From Methanothermobacter thermautotrophicus (GTDB taxonomy: Archaea > Methanobacteriota > Methanobacteria > Methanobacteriales > Methanothermobacteraceae), in contig NZ_QKOF01000007.1 in assembly GCF_014889545.1 (NCBI RefSeq), positions 197,718 to 261,717 on the forward strand: 64,000 nt of DNA, read 5' to 3'. Under the pieces are notes generated by a model. That model saw only the letters and a program-made list of their open reading frames with translations, ran no database searches and was not told the origin of the DNA. Shown one piece after another: positions 1-8,282 of the stretch. Positions within the stretch are counted from its first letter, which is position 1. Each line of letters opens with the position of its first letter. A program made the position numbers and the translations under genes.

Positions 1-728
1 TCATAACGGTGGTGCCTGCTGTCATGGCGGATGGCATCAGGAGAAACCTGAGGGTGATCGCCGCCCTTACACCATCCCTGATACTCTGGTGGGCCTACTT
101 CCTCAGTTTCAGGGGGGCGCCGCAGGAGGCCTCCCCGGGCGGCTACTTCAGTGCAGGGTGGCTGGTATTCATGGTCCTCCTCTACTTCGGGGTCCCCGGC
201 CTCTACCTGGTGAGGGATCGGAGGGAGTTCCGGCCCCTCATGGTCTACATTGCCATTGTACTTGCAGCGGAGTTCCTCTTCGATGACATATCAAGGGGTC
301 TGCAGTACGTGGCCCTCCCCCTTGCAGTTGTTGGTGGATATGCAGGGTCAAGGATGCTTGAAACCCCATCAACTGCCATGAGACTGGTTACAGTGGCACT
401 GATAATCTCATCAGCCACTTTATTTACAGAACAGCTGCTGCTCACCGATATAAGGTGGTCGGACACTGCCATACCATTTGAGAACCATTATCACCCCCTC
501 AAGGAGTACATCGAATCCCATACGGGCCCTGATGAGGTCGTCTGGGCCTCAGCCCCCATTGCAGATAAGGTGGCCTGGATGACAGGTAGGAGGGTCTCCA
601 GCGGTCACTACGGTCCACCCCCCGGCTTCAGGGAGACCCACCAGAGGATCAACATCTACCAGGAGGATGGAAGGTTTGTGGTGAGGGATGGAAAAAACAG
701 GACAGTGGATGTTATAGATCCGCTATAA
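1..728 (+). CDS. C-terminal part of a polytopic membrane protein (possible glycosyltransferase)
   Basis: The reading frame is open to the first base, so the real start lies upstream and only about the last 240 residues are visible. They contain several hydrophobic segments (for example around the LILWWAYFLSF, LVFMVLLYFGVPGLYLV and LMVYIAIVLAAEFLF stretches) followed by a soluble tail of about 90 residues that ends at TAA. Multiple membrane helices followed by a short outer domain is the layout of GT39/ArnT-type lipid-linked glycosyltransferases, but no catalytic motif is visible in this fragment, so that family is only a suggestion. The APC permease downstream is separated by 68 bp. Confidence 0.6.
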   Translation, partial: ITVVPAVMADGIRRNLRVIAALTPSLILWWAYFLSFRGAPQEASPGGYFSAGWLVFMVLLYFGVPGLYLVRDRREFRPLMVYIAIVLAAEFLFDDISRGLQYVALPLAVVGGYAGSRMLETPSTAMRLVTVALIISSATLFTEQLLLTDIRWSDTAIPFENHYHPLKEYIESHTGPDEVVWASAPIADKVAWMTGRRVSSGHYGPPPGFRETHQRINIYQEDGRFVVRDGKNRTVDVIDPL

Positions 729-796
729 GATAATCAAATTCAGATAGCATCTAAAAGAGGGAAAAATTAAATCCAACCAACTCACTTATTAAATCC

Positions 797-2065
797 ATGA
801 AGTCCAGACTGAGAAGGGAACTCGGCCTCTTCGACGCCGTGAACCTCGTGGTGGGTACCATCGTGGGGGCCGACATATACATAGTGGCCGCCTATGGTGC
901 AGGCAGCCTCGGCCCGGCCTCCATACTCGCCTGGATCCTCGCAGGGTTCATGGCCCTCATAATCGCCCTGGTATTCTCTGAGGCCTCAGCCATACTCCCC
1001 AGGACAGGTGGGCCCTACGCCTATGCAGTGGAGGCCCTGGGCGGGTTCACGGGTTTCATAACCGGCTGGTCCCTCTGGATCTCATCATGGGTTGCCATAG
1101 CTGTTTTTCCCATAGCCTTCATCTACTACCTGGAGTACTTCATCCCCCTGAATCCCCTGGGGGAGGCCCTCATAAAGGTCCTCTTCATCATCTCACTCAC
1201 CCTGATAAACATTGCAGGGGTTGGGAGGGCTGGTAAAGTCAACGACGTCCTCACGGTCCTCAAGGTGGCCCCTGTGCTCCTCTTCGCGGTCCTGGGCGCG
1301 CTCCACCTTGCACTGAACCCGGGGCTCCTTGCATCTAATTACACGCCGGTGGCCCCCATGGGCCTCGGTGCCCTGGGCAGCGTGACGGTCCTCATATTCT
1401 GGGCCTACGTGGGATTTGAGCTCGTGACGGTCCCTGCAGATGAGGTCAGGGACCCTGAGAGGACCATACCCCTCGCCATAACCCTCGGAATAGTCTTCGT
1501 GGCCCTCTTCTACATCCTCACCAACGCGGTTATCCTTGGCCTTGTGCCCTGGAGGGTGCTTGCATCCTCAACTGCGCCCCTCACCGTGGCAGGTTACAGC
1601 CTCATGGGGGGCCTGGGGGCCCTCATACTCACAGCGGGGGCTGTCTTCTCCATCGCAGGTTCAGAGGAGGCGGGTATGCTCACAACTGCAAGGCTACTCT
1701 TTGCCATGTCAGAGGACGGGTTTCTTCCAGGCTTCCTCTCCAGGGTGCACCGGAGGTTCGGCACCCCCCATGTGAGCATACTGGTCCAGAACCTCACAGC
1801 CCTCATAGCTGCCCTCGCAGGCACCGTTTCGGGTCTAATCGAACTATCAGTGGTCACCCTCCTCCTCCCCTACGCAGCAACCTGCATCTCACTGGCCGTC
1901 CTGAGGAGGAGGGAGGGTTCAGGGGTCCCCCTTAAGAGTGTTCTGGGTGTCCTTGTCTGCCTATACCTCCTCATGAACACCACACCATCCACCACCCTGC
2001 AGGGGATCCTCCTGATCCTTGCAGGGGCACCACTATATCTGATATTTAGAGGTAGACGGCTGTAA
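797..2065 (+). CDS. APC-superfamily amino acid permease
   Basis: Protein of 422 residues with about twelve hydrophobic segments and an N-terminal glycine-rich first helix (residues about 11-25, LFDAVNLVVGTIVGADIY), which is the substrate-binding GxG motif region of APC transporters. A conserved polar stretch follows helix 6 (FELVTVPADEVRDPERTIP), typical of the family. It should import an amino acid or related cation at the cytoplasmic membrane; the substrate cannot be read from the sequence. The ATG follows an AT-rich tract with no obvious Shine-Dalgarno. The last eight codons belong to the first unit of a tandem repeat that continues past the stop. Confidence 0.85.
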   Translation: MKSRLRRELGLFDAVNLVVGTIVGADIYIVAAYGAGSLGPASILAWILAGFMALIIALVFSEASAILPRTGGPYAYAVEALGGFTGFITGWSLWISSWVAIAVFPIAFIYYLEYFIPLNPLGEALIKVLFIISLTLINIAGVGRAGKVNDVLTVLKVAPVLLFAVLGALHLALNPGLLASNYTPVAPMGLGALGSVTVLIFWAYVGFELVTVPADEVRDPERTIPLAITLGIVFVALFYILTNAVILGLVPWRVLASSTAPLTVAGYSLMGGLGALILTAGAVFSIAGSEEAGMLTTARLLFAMSEDGFLPGFLSRVHRRFGTPHVSILVQNLTALIAALAGTVSGLIELSVVTLLLPYAATCISLAVLRRREGSGVPLKSVLGVLVCLYLLMNTTPSTTLQGILLILAGAPLYLIFRGRRL

Positions 2066-2213
2066 CACTGATCATCAGAGCAACCGGTAAGGTATATCTG
2101 ATATAGAGGTAGACAGCTTTAACACTGATCATCAGAGCAGCCGGTAAGATATATCTGATATTTAGAGGTAGACAGCTTTAACACTGATCATCAGAGCAGC
2201 CGGTAAGATATAT
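2034..2213. repeat. Three tandem 57-59 bp units duplicating the 3' end of the permease gene
   Basis: Units begin with GATAT at about 2041, 2100 and 2157 (spacing 59 and 57 bp; unit 2 lacks two bases). The first unit covers the last eight codons and stop of the permease plus about 34 bp of 3' flank. Units 2 and 3 match each other almost perfectly and differ from unit 1 at a few bases. The shared core includes AACACTGATCATCAGAGCA. The repeats are direct with no unique spacers, so this is a tandem duplication of a gene end, not a CRISPR array. Confidence 0.9.
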
Positions 2214-2538
2214 CACCGGGGATCCCATAATAGTCCTGTATATTCCGGGCAGCATCGATACCATCCATCTCACCCGGGAAGTAAACGTCCTTATTTTTTT
2301 GAGCCGTGCTGTGTGGTGGTGGGGGCTTCCCCGCGGATGTTGATAGGCACTCCTGCAGTGAATCCCGGAGCCTTATAGTCCCAGCTGTTTTATGTATGGA
2401 GAATAATTCAGCAACGCGAATACTCAGAAATCAGGACGACTACCATGAAGCCAATAAATGCAAATATAGGAATCCTTCAGAGGCAAAAATTAAAAAGCTC
2501 CCTGTAAGCAGGGTAATTAAGTATCAGGAGGGGGCAAG
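2214..2538. other. Intergenic stretch without a convincing gene
   Basis: 325 bp between the repeat block and the broken HEAT-repeat gene. A minus-strand frame is open from 2433 to a TGA at 2191 but has no plausible start, and a plus-strand frame at 2306-2584 runs out of frame into the HEAT remnant. Neither shows a domain or a ribosome binding site. The final 60 bp, rich in A, probably hold the promoter of the gene starting at 2539. Confidence 0.5.
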
Positions 2539-2777
2539 ATGCAGGAGAACAGAACCCTGCAAAAAAACTACCCAAGAGCAGTAGAACCACTAACCCAAAC
2601 ACTAAAAGATGAATATCAGGACGTGCGCAAGCTGCAGCAGAAGCCCTGGGCGAGATAGGAGACCCAAAAGCAGTAGAACCACTCACAAAAGCACTGAAAG
2701 ATGAAGAACCATCTGTGCAAACGCAAGTAGAAGAGGCATTAACAAAGTTAAATGGCGATGATCTGGAGACTACCTGA
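2539..2777 (+). pseudogene. HEAT-repeat protein broken by one frameshift
   Basis: An ATG at 2539 preceded by a strong GGAGGGGG site starts a frame that reads [18 protein letters not shown] and then stops at 2656 after 39 codons. From 2631 the neighbouring frame reads [20 protein letters not shown] and continues to TGA at 2775-2777. Joined with one added A in the AAG region near 2629 they give about 79 residues with two consecutive PBS-lyase-type HEAT repeats ([15 protein letters not shown] is the family signature). The likely event is a single-base loss in a short A run. HEAT repeats are protein-interaction scaffolds; no partner is evident. A sequencing error would make this an intact small gene. 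Confidence 0.75.
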
Positions 2778-3168
2778 AAAATAGAGGTAAAGAAAAATGC
2801 CCATTCAAACCTCAATCGGTGGGTTTTATTCGTCTAAACGAACCTTCAAAAAAAACTCCAGATCACATAGATTTCTTTAGACCCGCTGGTTCTGACAGGG
2901 TGACATTCCCTGGCAGTGACGAGTTGAGCATCTAGCTGTTTCAGGTTAGGGTATGCTGGTTTTGCAATTTATAAACTTCAAGAGGATGACCATGAATAGA
3001 TCTTCAAGGGCTTGAAATCACCTTTACCATAGGAAGAGACCTACACCAGTACAGGGGGCCCCTGAGATAGATGGAAAAAGTACCGAACACGAGTTAAACC
3101 TGAAACAGTGAACATCCATGCATCGATCCTTTAAGTTACTGACCCCTGCCTGAAGCTTAAATGGGAAA
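2778..3168. other. Intergenic stretch between convergent genes, nothing recognised
   Basis: About 390 bp between the HEAT remnant and the 3' end of polX. Both strands are broken by frequent stops and no reading frame has a start with a ribosome binding site. There is no tRNA-like fold or strong inverted repeat that I can see. It may hold the terminators of the two flanking genes or decayed sequence. Confidence 0.4.
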
Positions 3169-4845
3169 TCAGCCCCTGAGCCATTTCATGAACCTTCTTA
3201 ATCCCATGGTGTTAAGAACATTCTCAGCCTCTGCCCAGCCCCTCCTGGCGGTGATGACACCCCACCTGATGTTCTCAAGGCCCCCACGGGAGTGGGCGTC
3301 ACTGTTGATTGCAATCCTGCAGCCCATATCAACCGCCATCTTAACATGTGAATCCCTCAGGTCGAGTCTCAGGGGGTTGGAGTTAACCTCCAGGGCCACG
3401 CCCGCATCAGCAGCCCCCTCAATCACCCTCTCAATATCCACGACAGGTTCAGGTGAACCAAGAACCCTCCCTGTCGGGTGGCCTATGATACTCACAGGAT
3501 CATGGTCCATTGCTGCAAGGAGCCTCTCTGTCAGGTTGCCGGGCTCATGGATGCTAGCAACGACGAGGTCGAAGTCCCTCAGGAAACGGTCGGGTACCTC
3601 AAGGCTGCCATCGGGGAGGATGCTGACCTCAACACCTGCAAGGACCTCAATCTCCTCAATCCTCTCAGCCGCCCTTAAGTAGGCGTCGGGGTCATCGATG
3701 TACCTGGCATGGTCTGTGATGGCTATGTACTCCCTCCCGAGTACCGATGCATACTCTGCCATCTGCTCCACCGTATCAACCCCGTCACTGAAGAGGCTGT
3801 GCATGTGCAGGTCCCCCCGTATATCAGCGGGTGTTACAAGTTCAGGCAGTTCACCCCTGGCTGCGGCCTCCACCTCGCCACGGTTCTCCCGGAGCTCGGG
3901 TTCAATGTAGTTCAGGCCAAGGGCCTCCAGGACCTCGGCCTCGGTTCTCCCGGCCACCCTCTCATGGCCCCTGAAGAGGCCGTATTCACTCAGCTTCATT
4001 GAAGAGGATATCGCCCTCCTCCTCAGCTCCACGTTGAACTCCCATGACCCGGTGAAGTAGAGGAGGGCTGACCCGAAGACCTCATCATCGAATACCCTGA
4101 GGTCGCAGTCGAGGCCCTCCCTGAGGCGGACTGTGGACTTCCTTGGACCCCTAACCACGACCTCCTCCACCTCATCCATGGATGTGAAGTGGTCCATGAC
4201 GGCCTCCGGGTCTGTGGCTGTTACGAGGATGTCGATATCCCCAACGGTCTCACGACCCCTCCTTATGGAACCTGCAACCTCCACCCTCTGAACCCCCTCA
4301 AGTTCAAGGAGCCCTGACTTTATCCTGGATGCCAGGGGGACCACATAGGCAAGGGGTCTTCTTGAGATCCTTGACCTTGCAAGTTCGATGTTCCGTAGTA
4401 TCATGGCCTCCCTCTTATCACCCATACCAGGGAGTCTCCTGAGTCGGTGCCTCCTTGCCTGCTCCTCCAGGTCTGCGAGGGTCTTTATCCCAAGTTCCTC
4501 GTAGAGGAGTTTAACTGTCCTTGGCCCGACACCCTCCACTGAGAGGAGGGAGTCAAGGTCCACAGGGTACTCCTCTGAGAGTCTCTCGAGGAGTTCCAGG
4601 GACCCTGTGGCGAGGATCTCCTCTATCTTTGCAGAGATATTCCTGCCAACTCCTGGAAGTTCCTGGAGTCTTCCCTGGGCTGCAACATCCTCTATATCCT
4701 CATTGAGGAATTCTACCGTCCTTGCAGCCCTCCTGTAGGCCTTGGTCCGGAATTCATCGCCTGCAAGTTCCATGTAGTCGGCCACGCGGTTCAGTATGTG
4801 GGCCACAAGATGATTCTTCATGAACATAGTTATGGTGGCCATCAT
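3169..4845 (-). CDS. polX: Family X DNA polymerase with PHP phosphoesterase domain (PolX)
   Basis: 558 residues. Helix-hairpin-helix motifs lie near residues 60-75 (LPGVGRNISAKI) and 100-115 (VEGVGPRTVKLL). The polymerase beta nucleotidyltransferase core has GSIRRGRETVGDIDI (about 192-206, catalytic aspartates D203 and D205) and a third aspartate in DCDLRVF (about 247). A C-terminal PHP domain begins at about 344 with DLHMHSLFSDG and includes TDHAR and AINSDAHS, the metal-binding histidines expected of a 3'-5' exonuclease or AP-site processing domain. This is the usual bacterial/archaeal PolX architecture used in base excision repair and gap filling. Start is uncertain: ATGs also occur at residues 2, 7 and 9, and none has a clear ribosome binding site. 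Confidence 0.93.
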   Translation of the reverse strand: MMATITMFMKNHLVAHILNRVADYMELAGDEFRTKAYRRAARTVEFLNEDIEDVAAQGRLQELPGVGRNISAKIEEILATGSLELLERLSEEYPVDLDSLLSVEGVGPRTVKLLYEELGIKTLADLEEQARRHRLRRLPGMGDKREAMILRNIELARSRISRRPLAYVVPLASRIKSGLLELEGVQRVEVAGSIRRGRETVGDIDILVTATDPEAVMDHFTSMDEVEEVVVRGPRKSTVRLREGLDCDLRVFDDEVFGSALLYFTGSWEFNVELRRRAISSSMKLSEYGLFRGHERVAGRTEAEVLEALGLNYIEPELRENRGEVEAAARGELPELVTPADIRGDLHMHSLFSDGVDTVEQMAEYASVLGREYIAITDHARYIDDPDAYLRAAERIEEIEVLAGVEVSILPDGSLEVPDRFLRDFDLVVASIHEPGNLTERLLAAMDHDPVSIIGHPTGRVLGSPEPVVDIERVIEGAADAGVALEVNSNPLRLDLRDSHVKMAVDMGCRIAINSDAHSRGGLENIRWGVITARRGWAEAENVLNTMGLRRFMKWLRG

Positions 4846-4946
4846 TAACCAGTCTTTTGGTGGAGAGTAACGGTAAATGATTTCTCCAGCCCAAGTCGAT
4901 GACCTTGCAGAAATAAAAAAACTATATGAAAAAGATTAATGAATTT

Positions 4947-5861
4947 TCATCTTTCTATCTTAACCCTTATCCTGGGTATCCTGGGTTTTCTTGATCTGAG
5001 GAACCATACAGTTACAATTAGGACAAGTAGAACTATCAACCATACAGGAATAACAATCAGTGTTCTCTCAGCCACCACAGGTTTCTGGCTGCTGTAGCGG
5101 CCGTAGGCCACATTGATGGTGGCCGTGTAGATCCCCATATCAAGTATACCGGGGGTCCAGGTCACCTCATCACTGTAGGCGTCACCGGGATAGACGCCCC
5201 CACTTGAATTCACAGCGTCAGAGAGGAACCCGTTAACCTGGAGGGTTGATGTGAAGTTTTCATAGACATTTCCCCTGTTTTTAACGGTGTAGGAGAAACT
5301 CCCAGGCATAAGACCCAGAAGGATGGATGGACCCGTGAAGGACTCAATGAATAGTGACTCCCTTATATCACCGGGCAGTCCTATCAACACCGGCACTATG
5401 ACCTCTGTGGCCTGTTTGAGTGTCACAGAGGTCCCCCTACTGTTAAGGGTGCCGGCCTTTGATGTCGATGTTACAACAAGCGCCCCGACGGCGTCCCTGT
5501 AGTTGTAGTTTACCGGAACGTTGACCTGGAAGTTCACCTCCCGTCTCTCACCTGGCCTCAATGTGAATGATCCGTTCTGGACCCTTATCCATCTTGCAAC
5601 TCCATCATCCATGAGGAGAAGGTTCCTTTTATCCTTAAGTATTCTCTTTGGGGTAATGGTGATGATTGCGGTTTCCCTGTATGGGTTGGAGATGGTGATT
5701 TTACCTTCATGCGAACCGGCTCCAGTGAACTCAAACCTTGTGGGTGAAACAACGATGCCCGCTGCGAAGCACTCGCCGATGATTGAAATGAGGATTATAA
5801 CTGAAACTAAAATTAATGCTCTCCTATCCAGTTTAACACCTCCAGAATTGGTTTCTCGCAT
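4947..5861 (-). CDS. Exported, membrane-anchored Ig-fold protein resembling DUF916/DUF3324 surface proteins
   Basis: 304 residues with an N-terminal signal peptide (ALILVSVIILISIIGECFA, about 15-33), an extracellular region and a C-terminal membrane helix (about 270-292, VWLIVLLVLIVTVWFL) followed by a basic tail. The extracellular part starts IVVSPTRFEFTGAGSHEGKI and contains a second beta-sandwich with the wording of a conserved surface Ig domain (RPGERREVNFQVNVP). This order, signal peptide then two Ig-like domains then C-terminal anchor, is that of the DUF916-DUF3324 proteins of Gram-positive WxL loci. An AGGAG site lies 5 nt before the ATG. The gene follows 5896-6444 on the same strand by 34 bp and is probably co-transcribed with it. 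Confidence 0.7.
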   Translation of the reverse strand: MRETNSGGVKLDRRALILVSVIILISIIGECFAAGIVVSPTRFEFTGAGSHEGKITISNPYRETAIITITPKRILKDKRNLLLMDDGVARWIRVQNGSFTLRPGERREVNFQVNVPVNYNYRDAVGALVVTSTSKAGTLNSRGTSVTLKQATEVIVPVLIGLPGDIRESLFIESFTGPSILLGLMPGSFSYTVKNRGNVYENFTSTLQVNGFLSDAVNSSGGVYPGDAYSDEVTWTPGILDMGIYTATINVAYGRYSSQKPVVAERTLIVIPVWLIVLLVLIVTVWFLRSRKPRIPRIRVKIER

Positions 5862-5895
5862 TTAAACTCCTAAAAAAAATAAGATGGAATGGAAT

Positions 5896-6444
5896 TTATG
5901 GACTTGTTGGTGCTGTTCCACCGGTCTGAACAGCGGCATGGTAGACTGTTGTGGTGTAGTTGCCTGGTGGTGTTGCAAATGGAACAAGCAGGTAGAGGTC
6001 CACAGGGATTGTCAGCTCATTGCCCTGACTTGGAGCTGGCCAGTTTTCCCTGACCATTACATAGCTTGTTGTGAATGCTGTTTTTGCTACACTGGCACCG
6101 TAATCCGCGTATTTGAGGTTTGAAAGGGGTATGGTATTTGAACCGTTGGTAAGGTCTCCCGCTGCACGTACATAGAGGTCTATTGCCACGTTGGATGAAT
6201 GTTTGACCTGTTCACCGCTTGCTCCCCCATCCCAGGAATATTCCTGGTTATCTGCAAGGAGATCAAGGAGGTATATCGTACTGTTGTTGGCTCCATTCGC
6301 CCAGAAGGCCCCGATGGCTATTGTTGGTTCCACCTCTGCCTCAAGCTGCTGTGTTGCTGATGGTGACGCGGCTCCAAAAACCGGTGAAAAGGATGCCACA
6401 GTCAAAACCACTGATAGAATAAGCACCGCCAGAAGTGATCTCAC
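5896..6444 (-). CDS. Secreted beta-sandwich protein (WxL/TasA-like)
   Basis: The frame is open from 6492, but the start is set by an excellent GGGAGGTGAT that overlaps an upstream ATG (6450) and lies six bases before a GTG at 6444. From that GTG the protein is 182 residues with a textbook signal peptide (MRSLLAVLILSVVLTVASFS, cleavage after PVFGA). The mature protein is Asn/Thr/Ser rich, has no Cys, and ends with VDLYLLVPFATPPGNYTTTV, the terminal strands seen in WxL and related surface beta-sandwiches. Together with the anchored protein downstream it forms a probable two-gene cell-surface unit. The ligand is unknown; binding to pseudomurein would be an inference from Gram-positive analogues. 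Confidence 0.65.
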   Translation of the reverse strand: MRSLLAVLILSVVLTVASFSPVFGAASPSATQQLEAEVEPTIAIGAFWANGANNSTIYLLDLLADNQEYSWDGGASGEQVKHSSNVAIDLYVRAAGDLTNGSNTIPLSNLKYADYGASVAKTAFTTSYVMVRENWPAPSQGNELTIPVDLYLLVPFATPPGNYTTTVYHAAVQTGGTAPTSP

Positions 6445-6530
6445 GCCCATCACCTCCCTTAAGTTTGTTAATAAATTATTGAGACAACACATATGTATAT
6501 TTTACTGTGACTCAGAAAAAGATGCAAAGT

Positions 6531-6540
6531 TTTTATATAT
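6531..6540 (-). promoter_or_regulatory. TATA element for the secreted beta-sandwich gene
   Basis: The plus-strand TTTTATATAT reads ATATATAAAA on the coding strand. Transcription would start roughly 25 bp downstream, near 6510, giving a leader of about 65 nt that carries the strong ribosome binding site of the gene starting at 6444. Confidence 0.55.
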
Positions 6541-6669
6541 AAGAACCTATGCTGGAATAAATGGCCTCCGAAGAGCTGATCTAAGGAGAGTTAATATCAG
6601 GTAAAAGGATAATCTATGGAAATAAAATAGTTTCTGCCTATGAAAAAAATGACCATGTATAGAGATCCT

Positions 6670-7407
6670 TCAGGCAGAAGCCATACCCTCAACGATCTCC
6701 CTGATCTTGTCCTCAACGTTGTCACTGTTCTCGACCACGGTACCTGTCACCACGACGTCTGCGCCTGCCCCTGCAACCCTTGCAGCGTCCTCACCACTCC
6801 TTATACCACCGCCGACTATGAGTATCTGATCCGTGCACCGCTTAACAAGGGCTATCATCTCCTCAGGCACATGCTCAGGTGCCCCTGACCCTGCCTCCAG
6901 GTAGAAGAGCCTCATGCCAAGGAACTCAGCTGCCATGGCATAGGCGGCTGCAATGTCTGGTTTGTTCCTGGGGACCGGCTTGGTGTCACCGACCCATCCA
7001 ACCGTACCGCCTGGTTCAACCACCAGGTAGCCCATGGGGAGAGCCTCTATACCCATCTTCTTAACGGTGGCTGCGCCCAGGGCCTGGGCACCTATGATCC
7101 AGTAGGGGTTTGTGGAGTTAAGGAGACTCATGAAGAATATTGCATCGGCGTAGCGGCTAACACCGGTGGTGTTACCCGGGAAGAGTATTATTGGGACGTC
7201 TATGTTCTCCCTAAGGGCCCTGGCTGTATTGTCAAGTTCACTGGAATCCGTGGTTGACCCTCCAAGCATTATACCATCCGTGCCTCCCCTTATGGCTGCC
7301 AGGGCTATCTCAACGGCCTCCTCTGGGGCCTGCTCCTCGGGGTCTATGAGGGTAAGGTGTATCTTCCTCTCCCTAAGAATATCATGGAAGTAATCTTCAA
7401 CCTTCAT
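6670..7407 (-). CDS. Geranylgeranylglyceryl phosphate synthase
   Basis: Joins geranylgeranyl diphosphate to sn-glycerol-1-phosphate, the first ether-bond step of archaeal lipid synthesis. The TIM-barrel sequence shows the family motifs HLTLIDPEE at the N-terminus, GTDGIMLGGST, ILFPGN, YLEAGSGAP and the phosphate-binding IVGGGIRSGEDA followed by GADVVVTG near the C-terminus. I take the ATG at 7407 (245 residues), which fits the length I recall for this enzyme; a GTG three codons upstream is possible. It works with the glycerol-1-phosphate dehydrogenase encoded at 48722-49765, which makes its acceptor. Confidence 0.95.
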   Translation of the reverse strand: MKVEDYFHDILRERKIHLTLIDPEEQAPEEAVEIALAAIRGGTDGIMLGGSTTDSSELDNTARALRENIDVPIILFPGNTTGVSRYADAIFFMSLLNSTNPYWIIGAQALGAATVKKMGIEALPMGYLVVEPGGTVGWVGDTKPVPRNKPDIAAAYAMAAEFLGMRLFYLEAGSGAPEHVPEEMIALVKRCTDQILIVGGGIRSGEDAARVAGAGADVVVTGTVVENSDNVEDKIREIVEGMASA

Positions 7408-7449
7408 TTTGAACACTCAGAAAAATAGTAAAAAAGGAGAGGGGGCTGC

Positions 7450-7596
7450 TTAACCCCTTGGTTCCTTGGCCTTGTACCTTAATCCCTTGTAACCACACTT
7501 CCTGCATGTCTTTGCAGTTGGTGGGTTCCTAGCGTTACATTTAAGGCAGATCTTGATATTGAACAGTCTGTTTTCTGCTTCCTCAAACCTTGCCAT
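7450..7596 (-). CDS. rpl40e: 50S ribosomal protein L40e
   Basis: A 48-residue protein. It begins [20 protein letters not shown] and has a CxxC...CxxC zinc ribbon (CLKCNARN then CRKCGYKGL) followed by a basic tail RYKAKEPRG, the archaeal/eukaryal L40e pattern. The GGAGG ribosome binding site is formed by the last two glycine codons of the upstream tsr3 gene, whose stop lies 2 bp before this ATG, so translation of the two is probably coupled. Confidence 0.95.
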
Positions 7597-7598
7597 AA

Positions 7599-8108
7599 TT
7601 AGCCTCCTATGAATTTGTTCTGAATCTCTACAACCTCAAGGCTGTTCTCAGCCCTGGAGTAAGCTTCAAGAAGTTCACGGTTGAGGTCCAGGAAGTGTGG
7701 ACCCCACTTGAAGTAGGACATTATATCCGACGCTATATCTTTCAGTCCAACTATATAAAGGGTTGCCGCCACGGCCTCTGCAGTTGAGAGTATGCAGGGC
7801 TTCCCGTAGTTTGTCGGGTTTGCAGCCACAAGGAATGGTAGGGACCTGTGGTTCCTTGCGGTCTGGAATATGACGGACGATTTCTTAACCTTTTTCCATG
7901 AGCAGTCAAGGGCTGCAATGCCCCTCCTGAGGACCATGTCCCTGTCCTCTGGGGAGACCGCCTTCTCAGAAAAAGGGTTGAGGACAAGTGCCCCTCTTGG
8001 TAACTGGTTGAGACTACTTACTATTTTAAATTTTCCCTTCCTTCCAAGTTTGAGGCTCGTGCACTTCTTCCTGTCACACTCCTCTGCATGGTAGACCACA
8101 ATCTTCAT
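7599..8108 (-). CDS. tsr3: Tsr3-type rRNA aminocarboxypropyltransferase (DUF367)
   Basis: 169 residues from the ATG at 8108; the frame extends further upstream but that part is not family-like. Motifs include [16 protein letters not shown] near the N-terminus, ALDCSWKKV in the middle, and [20 protein letters not shown], which matches the SAM-dependent SPOUT-like Tsr3 family that adds the acp group to a hypermodified small-subunit rRNA uridine. The gene precedes rpl40e with 2 bp between them, an expected ribosome-related pairing. No Shine-Dalgarno is visible and the TATA element sits about 27 bp upstream, so the transcript is probably leaderless or nearly so. Confidence 0.9.
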
Positions 8109-8131
8109 CAGGCTGATATTGGTTATTCGGC

Positions 8132-8140
8132 TATATAAAA
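8132..8140 (-). promoter_or_regulatory. TATA element of the tsr3-rpl40e operon
   Basis: The plus-strand TATATAAAA reads TTTTATATA on the coding strand. Its centre is about 28 bp from the tsr3 ATG at 8108, so initiation is predicted within a few bases of the start codon, consistent with the lack of a ribosome binding site. Confidence 0.6.
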
Positions 8141-8282
8141 TTTGGATGTTGAAACCAGAGAAAACAAGCATCCACCCAGATCTGGATTGCCGGGACAGCA
8201 TCTAAAGCCCCGCGGACCGCAGAATAATCTGTAGCCAGCATGGAGAAAACAATCAACGAAGGTGATTGAAGAGGATCAGAAC

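Noticed and set aside
2191-2433. Minus-strand open frame of about 80 codons upstream of the HEAT remnant
   Set aside because: No start codon or ribosome binding site at its beginning, its end lies inside the tandem repeats, and no domain is visible; kept as part of a degenerate intergenic stretch.
2306-2584. Plus-strand frame of 92 codons across the HEAT start
   Set aside because: Wrong frame relative to the HEAT remnant, no ribosome binding site, and atypical composition.
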